Shown: piece by piece, positions 30,771 to 39,733 of the stretch | Position numbering within the stretch: position 1 is the first letter of the stretch | How the letters are laid out: the number at the start of each line of letters is the position of its first letter | NCBI GenBank assembly: GCA_964501915.1 | Contig: CAZCVP010000002.1 | Location: 1 to 64,000, forward strand | Direction of reading: 5' to 3' | DNA: 64,000 nt | From: CAYFPX01 sp964501915 | GTDB lineage: Bacteria > Myxococcota_A > UBA796 > CAJQPC01 | Notes under the pieces: generated by a model | Database searches by the model: none | What the model was told of the DNA's origin: nothing | Seen by the model: the letters and a program-made list of their open reading frames with translations, nothing else | Position numbers and translations under genes: made by a program

Positions 30771-32726
30771 TCAGTCGCAGGCCGGCAGCTCCCAGACCAG
30801 CTCGTCGTCCGCCGGGCCGCAGTCCTCGACGGCGCGGGTCCCGTCGCCGCGGTCACCCGCGACGAGCAACAGGCCCTCCGCGACTCGGTCTCGGGCGTAG
30901 ACCCGCTCTTCCGGCTCCGTGGCCGTGGCGGGCCCCAGCTCCGAGGCCCAGGAGACCACGTCGAGCAGCGCGGGCGAGCCGTGCTCGTCGAGGGCATAGA
31001 TCGCCAAGGGCACGTCCGCGCCCGCGGAGGCCATGCCGTGGTTCGCCACGCGGACGGCGACCCGGACCGCGCCGCCCTCGCAGGCGGAGAGACAGGACCC
31101 GACGACCTCCGGAGCCAGGTCGACGCCGGGCGTCACGTGGGTCGGCTGGCTGCGCCAGACGCCCTGGTCGAGCCACTCCAGCGAGGGGTGGGCGGGGACC
31201 GTGCCGTCGGGGAAGGCGCCGTGGCCGGACCAGGCACTCCAGGGCCAGATGGTCGAGCCGGGGGGCCACTCGGCGTGCTTGTGGCGGTAGACGCGGACCC
31301 CGGGGGAGTAGCCCCAGGGGGCCGAGTAGCCCCCGAGCACGATCTCGACGGAGCCGTCGCCGTCGAGGTCGCCGCCGCGGGGGAGCTCACCACCGGTCGC
31401 AGCGCCCCTCTCCAGGTCCTCGTAGAGCCGCAGCCCCGTCAGCCCGTCGACGATGGCGAAGCCCAGCTCGTCGCCGAACAGCACCTCGGGCAGGCCGTCG
31501 AGGTCGAAGTCGAAGACGGTGCAGCCGGTGTAGGTGGTCTCGTCGACGACGGCCAGCTTCCACATCACCCAGCCGTCCAGGTGCCAGGCACGCAGGTGCT
31601 CCGGGTCCTTGTAGATCAACTCCGGGACCCCGTCGCCGTCGAGGTCGCCGGCGCAGGCCAACGAATAGCTCAGGGGGTGCTGGGTGGAGGGGCTGAGGAG
31701 CTCGGTGCCGTCGTCGTCGAGCAGGCGCCACTCGTCCTTGAAGAGCCAGGCGACCTCGGCGGGTGCGTCGCCGTCGGCCTGGAGCGGCACCGGGGTCGAG
31801 CCGTGCCAGCCGCTCGCGAACTCCGACGAAGTGCGCCATAGCTCCTCTCCGGTGCTGTCGTAGGTGATCCCCCAGTACAGCACCTCCTGGTCGCCGTCCC
31901 GGTCCAGGTCGGCGACGACGAGGTCCTGGGCCCACCCGCGCGTCCACCCCTCTTCGTCGAACAAGACCACCTCGAGGGCCCCGTCCGCTCCGCTGACCGC
32001 ACCCCTGTAGCTCACGACCTCTACGTCGCCGTCCCCCTCCAGGTCGGCGGCGATGAGAGCGGCGTAGTCCCAGCGGGTCCCGTCCGGGGGCCCGAGGGGC
32101 ACGTCGCTCCGCCAGAGGAAGCTGCCGTCGCCCTCCAGCGCCACGACGTGGGCCTCGGCGTCCAGTCCCGCGATCTCGATCAGGCCGTCCTGGTCGAAGT
32201 CCGCCGCCACGATCGGCGACCAGGCGTCGTAGACCGACTCGGTCCACTGCGGATCCCCGGTCTGCCCGTCCAGGACGACCAGCAGCGCCTGCTCCTCCGA
32301 CATGCACAGCACCTCCGGCAGGGCATCGCCGTCGAGGTCAGCGACCGCGTCCACCCGGCAGTCCTCCACCTCATCGAAGTCCCAATAGACCTCGACCTCC
32401 CAAGGCAACGACGACGGCTCGAGCGAAGCGTCGCAGCTCACCGGGCGCACGACGGGGACAGCGGTCTCGGCCAGCTCACAGTCCTCGTCCACACAGTCTG
32501 CGACCCCGTCGGCGTCCCAGTCCCCGAAGCCCTCGTCGATCGCCCCGTCGCCGTCGTCGTCGAGCCCGTTGCACACCTCGACAGCCAGCGGCGCGAGCAC
32601 CCCCGGTACCTGTCTGGGCGGATCCGCGGTGTCGCGGACCCGGGGGAGCCCCCCACCGGGGCCCGTCCCGTACTCGATGCAGCTCGCGAGGAGGCCCACC
32701 AGCACGACGGCGGCGTTGACCGCCAT
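30771..32726 (-). CDS. FG-GAP/VCBS-repeat lipoprotein with MopE-like segment
   Basis: A 651-residue lipoprotein (MAVNAAVVLVGLLASC). A MopE-like metal-binding segment (EVCNGLDDDGDGAIDEGF, then DWDADGVADCVDEDCE) is followed by at least six FG-GAP/VCBS propeller repeats with calcium-type DxDxDG loops: DLDGDALPEV, DFDQDGLIEI, DLEGDGDVEV, DLDRDGDQEV, DLDGDGVPEL, DFDLDGLPEV and DLDGDGSVEI. A C-terminal CARDB-like domain ends in ELPACD. It is likely exposed at the cell surface. The ATG overlaps the stop of the RTX-repeat gene (TGATG), suggesting coupling. Confidence 0.85.
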   Translation of the reverse strand: MAVNAAVVLVGLLASCIEYGTGPGGGLPRVRDTADPPRQVPGVLAPLAVEVCNGLDDDGDGAIDEGFGDWDADGVADCVDEDCELAETAVPVVRPVSCDASLEPSSLPWEVEVYWDFDEVEDCRVDAVADLDGDALPEVLCMSEEQALLVVLDGQTGDPQWTESVYDAWSPIVAADFDQDGLIEIAGLDAEAHVVALEGDGSFLWRSDVPLGPPDGTRWDYAALIAADLEGDGDVEVVSYRGAVSGADGALEVVLFDEEGWTRGWAQDLVVADLDRDGDQEVLYWGITYDSTGEELWRTSSEFASGWHGSTPVPLQADGDAPAEVAWLFKDEWRLLDDDGTELLSPSTQHPLSYSLACAGDLDGDGVPELIYKDPEHLRAWHLDGWVMWKLAVVDETTYTGCTVFDFDLDGLPEVLFGDELGFAIVDGLTGLRLYEDLERGAATGGELPRGGDLDGDGSVEIVLGGYSAPWGYSPGVRVYRHKHAEWPPGSTIWPWSAWSGHGAFPDGTVPAHPSLEWLDQGVWRSQPTHVTPGVDLAPEVVGSCLSACEGGAVRVAVRVANHGMASAGADVPLAIYALDEHGSPALLDVVSWASELGPATATEPEERVYARDRVAEGLLLVAGDRGDGTRAVEDCGPADDELVWELPACD

Positions 32727-33082
32727 CAAGGGCACTCGTCGGGCTTTGCCATGAGCACGTCGCCGCAGGGACCGGTGTTGACGTAGCCCGCACACAGCAG
32801 GTCCGGGTCGTTGCAGTAGATCTGGTCCGCCGGCACCGCCCGCCACAGCTCGTCGGGGGGCGAGGGGTTGCCCGCACCGTCCGTGAGGTCGTCCCCGCTG
32901 TTCTGGTCGTCCCCGCAGAGCCAGTCGGACCCCTCGTCACCGTTCATCGCTTCATCACCTGCATTCCCGTTCAGCGTGTCGTCCCCATCCCCCCCGTTGA
33001 TGGTGTCCGCACCCCCGTTGCCGCGGATCACGTCCTGACCCGAGCTGCCGTTGATCTCGGCCGTGATCGAGTGCAGCAGCAC
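32726..33082 (-). CDS. RTX-type calcium-binding repeat protein, 5' end incomplete
   Basis: The 118 residues from GTG 33082 contain hemolysin-type nonapeptide repeats (GSSGQDVIRGNGGADTINGGDGDDTLNGNAGDEAMNGDEGSDWL in sequence), which fold into a calcium beta-roll in secreted proteins, then a Cys-containing tail. The same frame continues coding-like upstream to 33388 without an ATG, GTG or TTG start, so the listed start is probably internal. A frameshift or truncation at the 5' end is likely. The stop overlaps the start of the FG-GAP lipoprotein gene. Confidence 0.6.
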   Translation of the reverse strand: MLLHSITAEINGSSGQDVIRGNGGADTINGGDGDDTLNGNAGDEAMNGDEGSDWLCGDDQNSGDDLTDGAGNPSPPDELWRAVPADQIYCNDPDLLCAGYVNTGPCGDVLMAKPDECP

Positions 33083-33388
33083 CGCGTTGTCGAGGTCGCA
33101 GGTGCCGGCGAGGTAGGTGAAGTGGAGGGTGTCCGCGTAGCTGCTGCCCTCGAGGACGATCGCGTCGATGTCCGGCGTGGCCGCCTCGACGATGTCGCAG
33201 CACCAGAGCAGCGCGTTGTAGGTCCCCCAGGCCTCGTAGGAGTCGTAGGAGTCGTCGGAGGTGACGAAGTCCTCGACGACAGACGCCGTGGAGGCTCCCG
33301 AGGCCCCCGAGAGGTCGCAGGACTCACGACGTGTTCTCCCGAGTGATGACCAGTGAGATCCCTGGTTCGAAGAGACCTTACGACACGG
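33083..33388 (-). pseudogene. Coding-like 5' extension of the RTX gene without a start
   Basis: Reading the RTX frame upstream gives about 100 residues with protein-like character (DLSGASGASTASVVEDFVT, YNALLWCCDIVEAATPDIDA, GSSYADTLHFTYLAGTC) that join smoothly to the repeats. It stops at a TGA (33391-33389). No normal start codon or signal peptide occurs in the frame. Either the gene has lost its 5' end or one base is wrong. No other gene is visible from here to 33440. Confidence 0.5.
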
Positions 33389-33440
33389 TCACCAGCCGCG
33401 TGACGACGAGAGGAGATCCGCTCCCGCTCCATGACGGCCG

Positions 33441-33947
33441 TCACCGCCCCGACCCCGAGTCCCCCAACGCCCCCAGCGCCACCAGCGGCCCGACCACCAC
33501 CGCGATCCCCCCGGCGATGCCCCCCTTCCACCAGCACCAGGGCCCCGTGGCCAGGCCCTCCGGGAACAACACACCGAGCCCCACCGCGAGCGGCACCCCG
33601 AGCAACACGGCCCCGGCCAGCCCCAGCGCCAGCGCCCGCCACCCGGTCCGCGCCGGCAGCCAGGCCACCAGCCGCCGCTCCGAGCGCTCCCACTCCGCCA
33701 CCGGCAGCTTGCCCTCCCGGACCTGGACCCGGACCACCCAGGTGACGATCCAGCAGAGCAGGTACGGCAAGATGAACGCGGTGGCGATCGTGTCGTTCAC
33801 CATGCTCGGATCCCCGGTCACGGGCACCACGTCGAGCTTGCCGAAGATCAGCCTGGCGATGCCGTAGTTGATCAGCAGGTTGAGGACGAAGCCCACCACG
33901 CCCTGGTCGAGCCAGAGGTGCCTGCGGTGGCGCGGATCGAGGGACAC
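33441..33947 (-). CDS. Four-helix membrane protein of unknown function
   Basis: 168 residues with about four membrane helices: GVVGFVLNLLINYGIARLIF, TIATAFILPYLLCWIVTWVV, ALALGLAGAVLLGVPLAVGL and GGIAGGIAVVVGPLVALGAL. A basic cytoplasmic loop (REGKLPVAEWERSERRL) lies between helices 2 and 3. I do not recognise a family. The start is a GTG (33947). It diverges from flgD across 56 bases. Confidence 0.6.
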   Translation of the reverse strand: MSLDPRHRRHLWLDQGVVGFVLNLLINYGIARLIFGKLDVVPVTGDPSMVNDTIATAFILPYLLCWIVTWVVRVQVREGKLPVAEWERSERRLVAWLPARTGWRALALGLAGAVLLGVPLAVGLGVLFPEGLATGPWCWWKGGIAGGIAVVVGPLVALGALGDSGSGR

Positions 33948-34003
33948 GGCCCCCTCATAGCGCTTTACCTGCAGGATCGCGGGCCCCCGACCGTAGAGGG
34001 TCC

Positions 34004-34708
34004 ATGTCTGACATCTCAGCGATCTCCGGCGCCGGTACCCCTGCCGCCACCGAGAGCACCAACGAGCTGGCCGGGGCCCTCGGGCAGCAGACCTTCCTCA
34101 ACCTGCTCACCACACAGCTCCAGTACCAGGACCCCCTCGACCCGATGTCGAACGAGGCCTTCGTGGAGCAGCTCGCGACGTTCTCGACCCTGGAGGAGCT
34201 GATCTCGATCAACTCGACCCTCGAAGCGGTCTACATGGGCGTGGCCTCGATGAACAACGCCTCGATGGCCGCCCTGGTGGGCAGCGAGGTCGTGGCGATG
34301 GGCGATGGCCTCACCTACGACGGCGTGTCCGACCCGGTCGAGCTGCACTACGACGCCGCAGAGGCCACCACCAGCGCCACCGTGACCGTGCTGGACAGCG
34401 AGGGATCGGTCGTCTGGTCCGGCGAAGCCGGCACCCTCGAGCAGGGGGAGGGCTTCTACGAGTGGGACGGCAAGAAGACCAACGGCGAGCGGGCGAAGGA
34501 AGGCGACTACACCTTCAAGATCGAAGGCACCGACGCCGACGGCGACGACGTGGTCATCACCACCCTGCTCGTCGGCACGGTCACCGAGATGGACTACTCG
34601 ACCGGGACCCCCCGGCCGTCCATCGAGGGGACCCCGGTCGACATCGCCGACATCTTGCGGCTCACGATCGCGGCAGAAGGATCCGAAGAGGCCCCCGAGG
34701 AGAGCTGA
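34004..34708 (+). CDS. flgD: Flagellar hook-capping protein FlgD
   Basis: FlgD forms the temporary scaffold under which hook subunits assemble. The N-terminal FlgD signature is clear: LGQQTFLNLLTTQLQYQDPLDPMSNEAFVEQLATFSTLEEL. It is followed by a Tudor/FnIII-like C-terminal part with GFYEWDGKKTNGERAKEGDYTF. At 234 residues the length is normal. It leads a short operon with the flagellar operon protein and, 167 bases further on, flgE. Confidence 0.93.
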   Translation: MSDISAISGAGTPAATESTNELAGALGQQTFLNLLTTQLQYQDPLDPMSNEAFVEQLATFSTLEELISINSTLEAVYMGVASMNNASMAALVGSEVVAMGDGLTYDGVSDPVELHYDAAEATTSATVTVLDSEGSVVWSGEAGTLEQGEGFYEWDGKKTNGERAKEGDYTFKIEGTDADGDDVVITTLLVGTVTEMDYSTGTPRPSIEGTPVDIADILRLTIAAEGSEEAPEES

Positions 34709-34713
34709 ACGAC

Positions 34714-35130
34714 GTGTCCATCTCCGTTCTCGACGCCATCGGACCCCAGCCGCTCGCCCCCGAGCCGGCTCGCCCCACCCCGTCCGGCTCCCCCGGACTG
34801 CAGGGCGACTTCCACCGGGCCCTCGAGGACCTCCTCAACTCCCAGCGTGGCGAGGAGCGCCCTGTCGCGGCCCGCCCGCTCCGCTTCTCGCGGCACGCCC
34901 AGTCCCGGCTCGCGAGCCGCGACATCGAGCTGGACCCGAGCCAGCTCGAGCGCCTGGGCCAGGCCGTCGACCAGCTCGACGACAAGGGCGCCCAGGAGTC
35001 CCTGGTCGTGCTCGACGATCATGCGTTCATCGTCGGTGTGCAGAAGCGCACCGTCATCACCGCCATGAGCCGCACGGAGGCTGTCGGCAACATCTTCACC
35101 CAGATCGACTCAACTCTCTTCGTTCCGTGA
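34714..35130 (+). CDS. Flagellar operon protein (TIGR02530-like)
   Basis: 138 residues from GTG 34714. The conserved part is LRFSRHAQSRLASRDIELDPSQLERLGQAVDQLDDKGAQESLVVLDDHAFIVGVQKRTVITAMSR (shown only as a summary of 34867-35067 here by its landmarks FSRHAQSRL, KGAQESLVVLDD and RTVITAM). This matches the small family found between flgD and flgE in Bacillus-like and deltaproteobacterial hook operons. Its exact role is unknown; a hook-assembly function is inferred from constant gene order. Confidence 0.82.
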   Translation: MSISVLDAIGPQPLAPEPARPTPSGSPGLQGDFHRALEDLLNSQRGEERPVAARPLRFSRHAQSRLASRDIELDPSQLERLGQAVDQLDDKGAQESLVVLDDHAFIVGVQKRTVITAMSRTEAVGNIFTQIDSTLFVP

Positions 35131-35297
35131 CGATGAGGGAATCGTAGAGCCCAGAACCAGGCCGGACCAAGGCACACCCCGAAGAGGTGGACTGAGGAGG
35201 CCTGGGAACCGCTGACCGACCGATGCGGTTCGAATCCTGTGAGCGCGGCACGTGCGTTCGCAGATCCTCATGACCCCCAGCTTCTTCGGAGGCCCCT

Positions 35298-36650
35298 GTG
35301 TCCCTGTTCAGCACCATGAACGTCAGCGCCTCCGGGCTCAGCGTCAGCGCCACCAGCCTCGGCGTGATCGGCGACAACATCGCCAACGTCAACACCGTCG
35401 GCTTCAAGGGTTCCCGCGCCACGTTCGCGGACCTGATGCCCCAGAGCATCGGCGGACTCGCCGGCACCGGGCAGGTCGGCACGGGCTCGACCCTCAACGA
35501 GATCGCCACGATGTTCGGCCAGGGGGCCATCACCTCCACCGGCAACGTCAACGACTTCGCCATCTCCGGCGACGGCTTCTTCGCCCTGCGCGGCGACAAC
35601 GGCACCTACTACACGCGCAACGGCGCCTTCTCCAAGGACGCCGAGGGCTTCCTCAACCTCGCCGGCCTGCGCCTCCAGGGCTACCAGGCCGTCGACGGCC
35701 AGCTCACGGGCCAGCTCGGCGACATCCAGATCGACGAGAGCAGCGAGCGCCCCCACGAGGCGACCACGGAGATCCGGCTCTCGGCCAGCCTCTCCAACGA
35801 GGGTGTCTGGACCGACGAGACCGGAGCCGCCGACACACCGCTGGCGACCCTGGTCGGCAGCGGGGTCCCGATCGATGGGGAGTCCGACACCGACCCCGAG
35901 CTGACCGACCTGTCGCTCGCGGCGGACGCCGAGACCTCGATCACGATGTACGACTCGCGCGGCGTGGCCCACGAAGTCAACGTCTTCTTCGAGCGCACCG
36001 GCGAAGACACCTGGACCTGGTACGCCGCCGTCGACTCCGGCACGACCCCCGGGGGCATCGACGGCAAGGCCCGCATCATCGACGGAGGAGACCTGGAGTT
36101 CGATGAGGATGGCCTCCTCATCAGTCGCTCGGCCACCACGGCCTCGCCGGCCGCCTGGAGCTTCGAGGGCACGGACCAGCCCTCGATCGACTTCCAGTTC
36201 GGGCTCGACGACGCCGGCGAGGAGACCGGTGGCGACCTCGAGGTCAGCGGCGAGACCACCGTGGTGAGCTCGATCACCCAGGACGGCGCGCCAAAGGGCG
36301 AGCTGGTGGCCTATGACGTGGACCCGGAGGGCATCATCCGCGGCTCGTACTCGAACGGCGAGGAGGTGATCCTCGGACAGGTGGCCCTGGCCACCTTCCC
36401 GGCCACCGCCGGCCTGAAGCGGGCGGGCAGCGGGCTCTACCAGGTGACAGGGGCCGCCGGCGACGTCCAGCTCGGCGCCCCGGAGAGTGGCGGAAGAGGG
36501 AGCCTCTACGGCTACAGCCTCGAGAAGAGCAACGTGGAGCTCGAGGAGCAGTTCGTGGAGATGATCCAGACCCAGCGTTCCTACCAGGCGAACGCACGGG
36601 TCGTGAACACGGCGAGCGACACCCTGCAGGAGCTGATCAGCCTGGTGTAG
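35298..36650 (+). CDS. flgE: Flagellar hook protein FlgE
   Basis: 450 residues from GTG 35298. The N-terminus MSLFSTMNVSASGLSVSATSLGVIGDNIANVNTVGFKGSR is the axial-protein rod helix, GDGFFALR is the FlgE/F/G motif, and the C-terminus (NVELEEQFVEMIQTQRSYQANARVV) closes the coiled-coil core. Between them lies the hook domain with FlgE-type segments. Length is typical of hook rather than rod proteins. The 167-base leader 35131-35297 contains no obvious gene. Confidence 0.93.
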   Translation: MSLFSTMNVSASGLSVSATSLGVIGDNIANVNTVGFKGSRATFADLMPQSIGGLAGTGQVGTGSTLNEIATMFGQGAITSTGNVNDFAISGDGFFALRGDNGTYYTRNGAFSKDAEGFLNLAGLRLQGYQAVDGQLTGQLGDIQIDESSERPHEATTEIRLSASLSNEGVWTDETGAADTPLATLVGSGVPIDGESDTDPELTDLSLAADAETSITMYDSRGVAHEVNVFFERTGEDTWTWYAAVDSGTTPGGIDGKARIIDGGDLEFDEDGLLISRSATTASPAAWSFEGTDQPSIDFQFGLDDAGEETGGDLEVSGETTVVSSITQDGAPKGELVAYDVDPEGIIRGSYSNGEEVILGQVALATFPATAGLKRAGSGLYQVTGAAGDVQLGAPESGGRGSLYGYSLEKSNVELEEQFVEMIQTQRSYQANARVVNTASDTLQELISLV

Positions 36651-36660
36651 ACCACCCGAT

Positions 36661-36685
36661 CACCCCCCACTGACCACGGGGGGTG
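36661..36685. terminator. Hairpin after flgE
   Basis: CACCCCCC (36661-36668) pairs with GGGGGGTG (36678-36685) around a 9-base loop, ten bases after the flgE stop. It is part of a double hairpin between convergent genes. Confidence 0.55.
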
Positions 36686-36700
36686 GCCCGGCATGCAGAG

Positions 36701-36734
36701 GCAGGGTGGGACCCGTGGCGGAGTCCCACCCTGC
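36701..36734. terminator. Perfect 12-bp hairpin between convergent genes
   Basis: GCAGGGTGGGAC (36701-36712) and GTCCCACCCTGC (36723-36734) pair perfectly over 12 bases with a 10-base loop. It lies between flgE and the oppositely directed membrane-protein gene. No T run follows, so it may act as a bidirectional or Rho-assisted terminator. Confidence 0.6.
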
Positions 36735-36751
36735 TGGCCGGACGGACGCTC

Positions 36752-38494
36752 CTAGCGGTAGCGGAGATCGAAGACCACGGAGACCTCGTCTCTCCACACC
36801 GGGGGGCCGAGGGACTCGCGCAGGTGCTCCAAGACATCTCCTCGCTCTTCCGGAGGCAGGAGCCCGGGCACCAGGAGCACGGTGTCGACCCCCAGGTTCA
36901 GGACGTCGTGCCGCGTCTGGCGGCTCAGAGGACCCCGCGACAGCTCGCTCTTGAACAGGTCCAGGCTGCGGCCGCGCCCCTGCGTGTGCTGGGACTCCAT
37001 GTTGAACCGGATGTCGGCCGGCTGCTGGTGGGCGACCTGGAGCAGGCGATCGACCTCCGATCGCTTCGGGAGGAGCAGCACCCCGCCCCCGCCCTGCCGA
37101 GCCAGCGCCTCGACGAGATCGGGTGACACGACGGCCTCGGTGACCCGCAGGGGCAGCGGCGTCGGGCCAAGGAGCTGGAGCTCCAGGAAGAGCAACGCGA
37201 TCAGCGCCAGGGCCACTCCCCGGAGGCGCCATCGCCACCGCGACAGCGACAGGGAGACCCCGACTCCCATGGCCACCGCGCCGAGCGACGAGAAGAGGCC
37301 GAAGGCGGTGAAGTGTCGCAGCGGCCCCACGACCCCGAGCACCGGTTTCACGCGCACGATCAGCCCGGTAGACAGCCCCGGCAGGAAGAAGGGCAGTCCC
37401 TGGGCCAACCCGTCGCCCAGGGCGACGACCTGGAGGAGGGCCGCCCCCCCCAAGCAGACCCAGGCCCTGCGGCGCATGGTCACCGGGGCGAAGAGCACGA
37501 GCACGAACGGGCTCCAGGGCAGGAAGCGCCGCGCTCCCGGTCCATAGGACTGCACGACCAGGTCCTGCGCCGCTCGCCGGGTGGACGGGAGGTCCCCCAC
37601 CACGGCGGGCAGCGTGTGCCACTGCTGCACGACGGGCCCCCGGTCCAGCGCGGCGGCTCCGCGCCACAGGTCCCCGACGCCCGCGTCGAGCTCCGCTCGG
37701 TCGACGAGCTCGAACACGGAGGACGCAGCCTGCGAAGCCTGGGCGATGCGCGCACCCGACGCCCCCTCGACCTGCACCAACAGGGCCAGGGTCGGTGCGA
37801 CCAGGACGCCGGAGGCCAGGACCGCCAGCGCCAGGGGCCTCGCGAGTCGACCCCGCAGTCGGTAGAGCGCCACCCCGGTCGGAAGGAGCAGCGTCGCCGC
37901 CATCACCACGGTGAGGTTCGGGGAGCTCGCCGCGAGCAGTCCGACCGACCCAGCCAGCACGAGGGCCCGGCGAGGACCGGGTTCGCGCACCAGGCGCAGC
38001 CAGGCCCAGGCGACCAGGATGCCCCAGCCCAGGGTCGCCGAGTCCAGGCGACCATCGGCCACGTACCCCAGGTACGCCGGGTGGAAGGCGACGAAGGTGC
38101 CGGCCACCAGCGACGGCCAGGGCGTCGCCCCGGCCTCCCGCGCCAGGCCGACCGTCGCCAGCCCGGCCAGCGCGACCAGGGCCAGGGCGAGGCAATTGAA
38201 GGTGGCGACGTCGCCCAGGAACGACCCCAGCACCAGGGAGAGCAGCCGGTTCGTCAGGTCGACCGGGTAGACCCAGAGCTGGGAACCGATCTGGATGCCC
38301 TCGTGGCGGAAGAGGTCCTGGCCGGACCCCAGGGCCCGCTCCAGGAGCCACTGGGTCCAGAGGTGGCCGGGGGCCTCGCCCAGGGCGTGACCGAGGAGCC
38401 GCTGGCCGGGACGCCACTGGAGACCGGATCCAGCCACCAACGGCACGGCGAGCACGAGCCAGGCAGGATCAGGGATCGGCTTCAGGCGGAACAT
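36752..38494 (-). CDS. Polytopic membrane glycosyltransferase-like protein (GT-C style)
   Basis: A 580-residue protein with about 10-12 membrane helices. It has an early periplasmic loop (GHLWTQWLLERALGSGQDLFRHEGIQ) and a C-terminal soluble part (VVSPDLVEALARQGGGGVLLLPKRSEVDRLL). The overall layout resembles GT-C/YfhO-like lipid-linked sugar transferases, but I cannot point to a catalytic Asp pair with certainty. ATG 38494 is preferred over 38509 because GGAGGTGA sits five bases upstream of it. It interrupts the flagellar region on the opposite strand. Confidence 0.65.
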   Translation of the reverse strand: MFRLKPIPDPAWLVLAVPLVAGSGLQWRPGQRLLGHALGEAPGHLWTQWLLERALGSGQDLFRHEGIQIGSQLWVYPVDLTNRLLSLVLGSFLGDVATFNCLALALVALAGLATVGLAREAGATPWPSLVAGTFVAFHPAYLGYVADGRLDSATLGWGILVAWAWLRLVREPGPRRALVLAGSVGLLAASSPNLTVVMAATLLLPTGVALYRLRGRLARPLALAVLASGVLVAPTLALLVQVEGASGARIAQASQAASSVFELVDRAELDAGVGDLWRGAAALDRGPVVQQWHTLPAVVGDLPSTRRAAQDLVVQSYGPGARRFLPWSPFVLVLFAPVTMRRRAWVCLGGAALLQVVALGDGLAQGLPFFLPGLSTGLIVRVKPVLGVVGPLRHFTAFGLFSSLGAVAMGVGVSLSLSRWRWRLRGVALALIALLFLELQLLGPTPLPLRVTEAVVSPDLVEALARQGGGGVLLLPKRSEVDRLLQVAHQQPADIRFNMESQHTQGRGRSLDLFKSELSRGPLSRQTRHDVLNLGVDTVLLVPGLLPPEERGDVLEHLRESLGPPVWRDEVSVVFDLRYR

Positions 38495-38683
38495 CCTGTT
38501 CACCTCCATCTTCCAGTACGGTCGGCATCCCGCTCAGGCCCACAGCTCTCGAGCCTGTCTCGGGACAGGGCACTCCCCAACGCGTCTGGACGGGCGAACC
38601 CCGCCGACGGTAGGCTCTTGGAGGTGGTCGTCGCTCCCCCGGCGGCCCCCGCCCGGTCTCCAGGAAGGACAACCAGGCAAAGC

Positions 38684-39709
38684 TTGAGCTCCCCCGAACC
38701 ACCTCCACCCCGGCGCGTCGCCCGGAAGACAGCCGTCCAGGCCCTCGTCTCCGGTCTCGTCCTGCTGCTCCTGCTCCGGGGCGTCGACCTCGACGTCCTG
38801 CTCGGGACCCTCGGTGGCCTGGCCTGGGCCTGGGTCGGGGCGGCCACCGCGCTGAAGATCACTGGCCTCACCGTGCGCGAGCTCCGCCTCTTCGTGGCGA
38901 TCCGTCCCTGGCACGAGCCCCGGGTGTGGCACATCCTCGGCATCGGCTTCGCCTCGGGCCTGGTCAACTCGGTCGTGCCGGCCCGGGGGGGAGACGTCCT
39001 GGCGATGGCCCTGCTGAAGCGCGAGTGTCGGGTCAGCCTGACCGCCGCCGCGGCCGCCGTCGCCGTGACCTCCCTGCTCGAAGCGGTGGTCTTCGGGGTC
39101 CTGCTGCTGGGGCTCCTGCTCGGCTTCGCCTCCCAGTGGGGGGAGCTGTTCGGCATCGCCAGCGCCGCCGAGGCGACCAGTGTGCTCAGCGTGGCCACCG
39201 TCGTGACGATCTTCGGCACGTCGCTGGTGGCCATCGTGGCTCGTCGACTGCGCGCACCGCCCGCGCAGGCGCAGCGCCCGCGACTCTCCGATCACCTGAG
39301 GAACACGATGATCGAGGCGGGCCGAGGGCTGGGGGCTCGCAGCCTGATCGCCAACGCCCTGCTGGCGGTGCTCCAGGTCGCGGGAGTGGTGGGCACCCTC
39401 GTCTGTCTCTTCCCGGCGCTCGACCTGCACGTCGAGGGGCCGTTCCTCGCTGCAGCGCTGTTCGTCGCCGCCAGCTCCGTCGTGGCCGTGCTCCTGCCGG
39501 CCTCGATGGTCGCCGGGGGCGCCGCGGCTTCGATGCTGGTCCTGCTGCCCTTCGGCGCGACCGATGCCCAGGCCATCGCGTTCGCGGCGATGGTCTGGGC
39601 GGTGCACAGCGGTCCGACGCTGCTGCTCGGAGCCGTGCCCCTGTGGCGCCGCCTGGGGGGCCTGCAGGAGGTGACTCAGACGCTGGAGGACGACCCGGCG
39701 ACCGCCTGA
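38684..39709 (+). CDS. UPF0104 / LPG-synthase-TM-like membrane protein
   Basis: About 341 residues with eight or so membrane helices. The pattern VQALVSGLVLLLLLRGVDLDVLLGTLGGL, then FASGLVNSVVPARGGDVLAMALLKRECRVSLTAAAAAVAVTSLLEAVV is typical of the lysylphosphatidylglycerol synthetase transmembrane/UPF0104 family (the P-x-R-x-G-D motif). Members are thought to flip or export lipids or glycolipids. The TTG at 38684 is the best near start, but a GTG further upstream (about 38624) cannot be excluded. Confidence 0.7.
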   Translation: MSSPEPPPPRRVARKTAVQALVSGLVLLLLLRGVDLDVLLGTLGGLAWAWVGAATALKITGLTVRELRLFVAIRPWHEPRVWHILGIGFASGLVNSVVPARGGDVLAMALLKRECRVSLTAAAAAVAVTSLLEAVVFGVLLLGLLLGFASQWGELFGIASAAEATSVLSVATVVTIFGTSLVAIVARRLRAPPAQAQRPRLSDHLRNTMIEAGRGLGARSLIANALLAVLQVAGVVGTLVCLFPALDLHVEGPFLAAALFVAASSVVAVLLPASMVAGGAAASMLVLLPFGATDAQAIAFAAMVWAVHSGPTLLLGAVPLWRRLGGLQEVTQTLEDDPATA

Positions 39710-39733
39710 GTCACCCCCACGACCAGCATCCAT

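Noticed and set aside
30375..31841. A 488-residue protein fusing a nucleotidyltransferase to a long C-terminal domain
   Set aside because: Beyond about residue 130 of that frame the sequence is the antisense shadow of a well-supported FG-GAP lipoprotein gene.
35131..35297. tRNA-like T-loop GGTTCGAATCC (about 35227-35237) upstream of flgE
   Set aside because: The flanking bases do not pair as a T-stem and no acceptor or anticodon arm can be drawn; it is a chance match.
35131..35297. Sigma-54-like GGCACG...TTCGC upstream of flgE
   Set aside because: The GG to GC spacing is one base off and the -12 element is poor; not enough to call a promoter.
36660..38417. A 585-residue Arg/Pro/Gly-rich protein overlapping the polytopic membrane protein
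   Set aside because: The frame has the composition of a GC-rich shadow; the overlapping frame has clear membrane helices and a good ribosome site.
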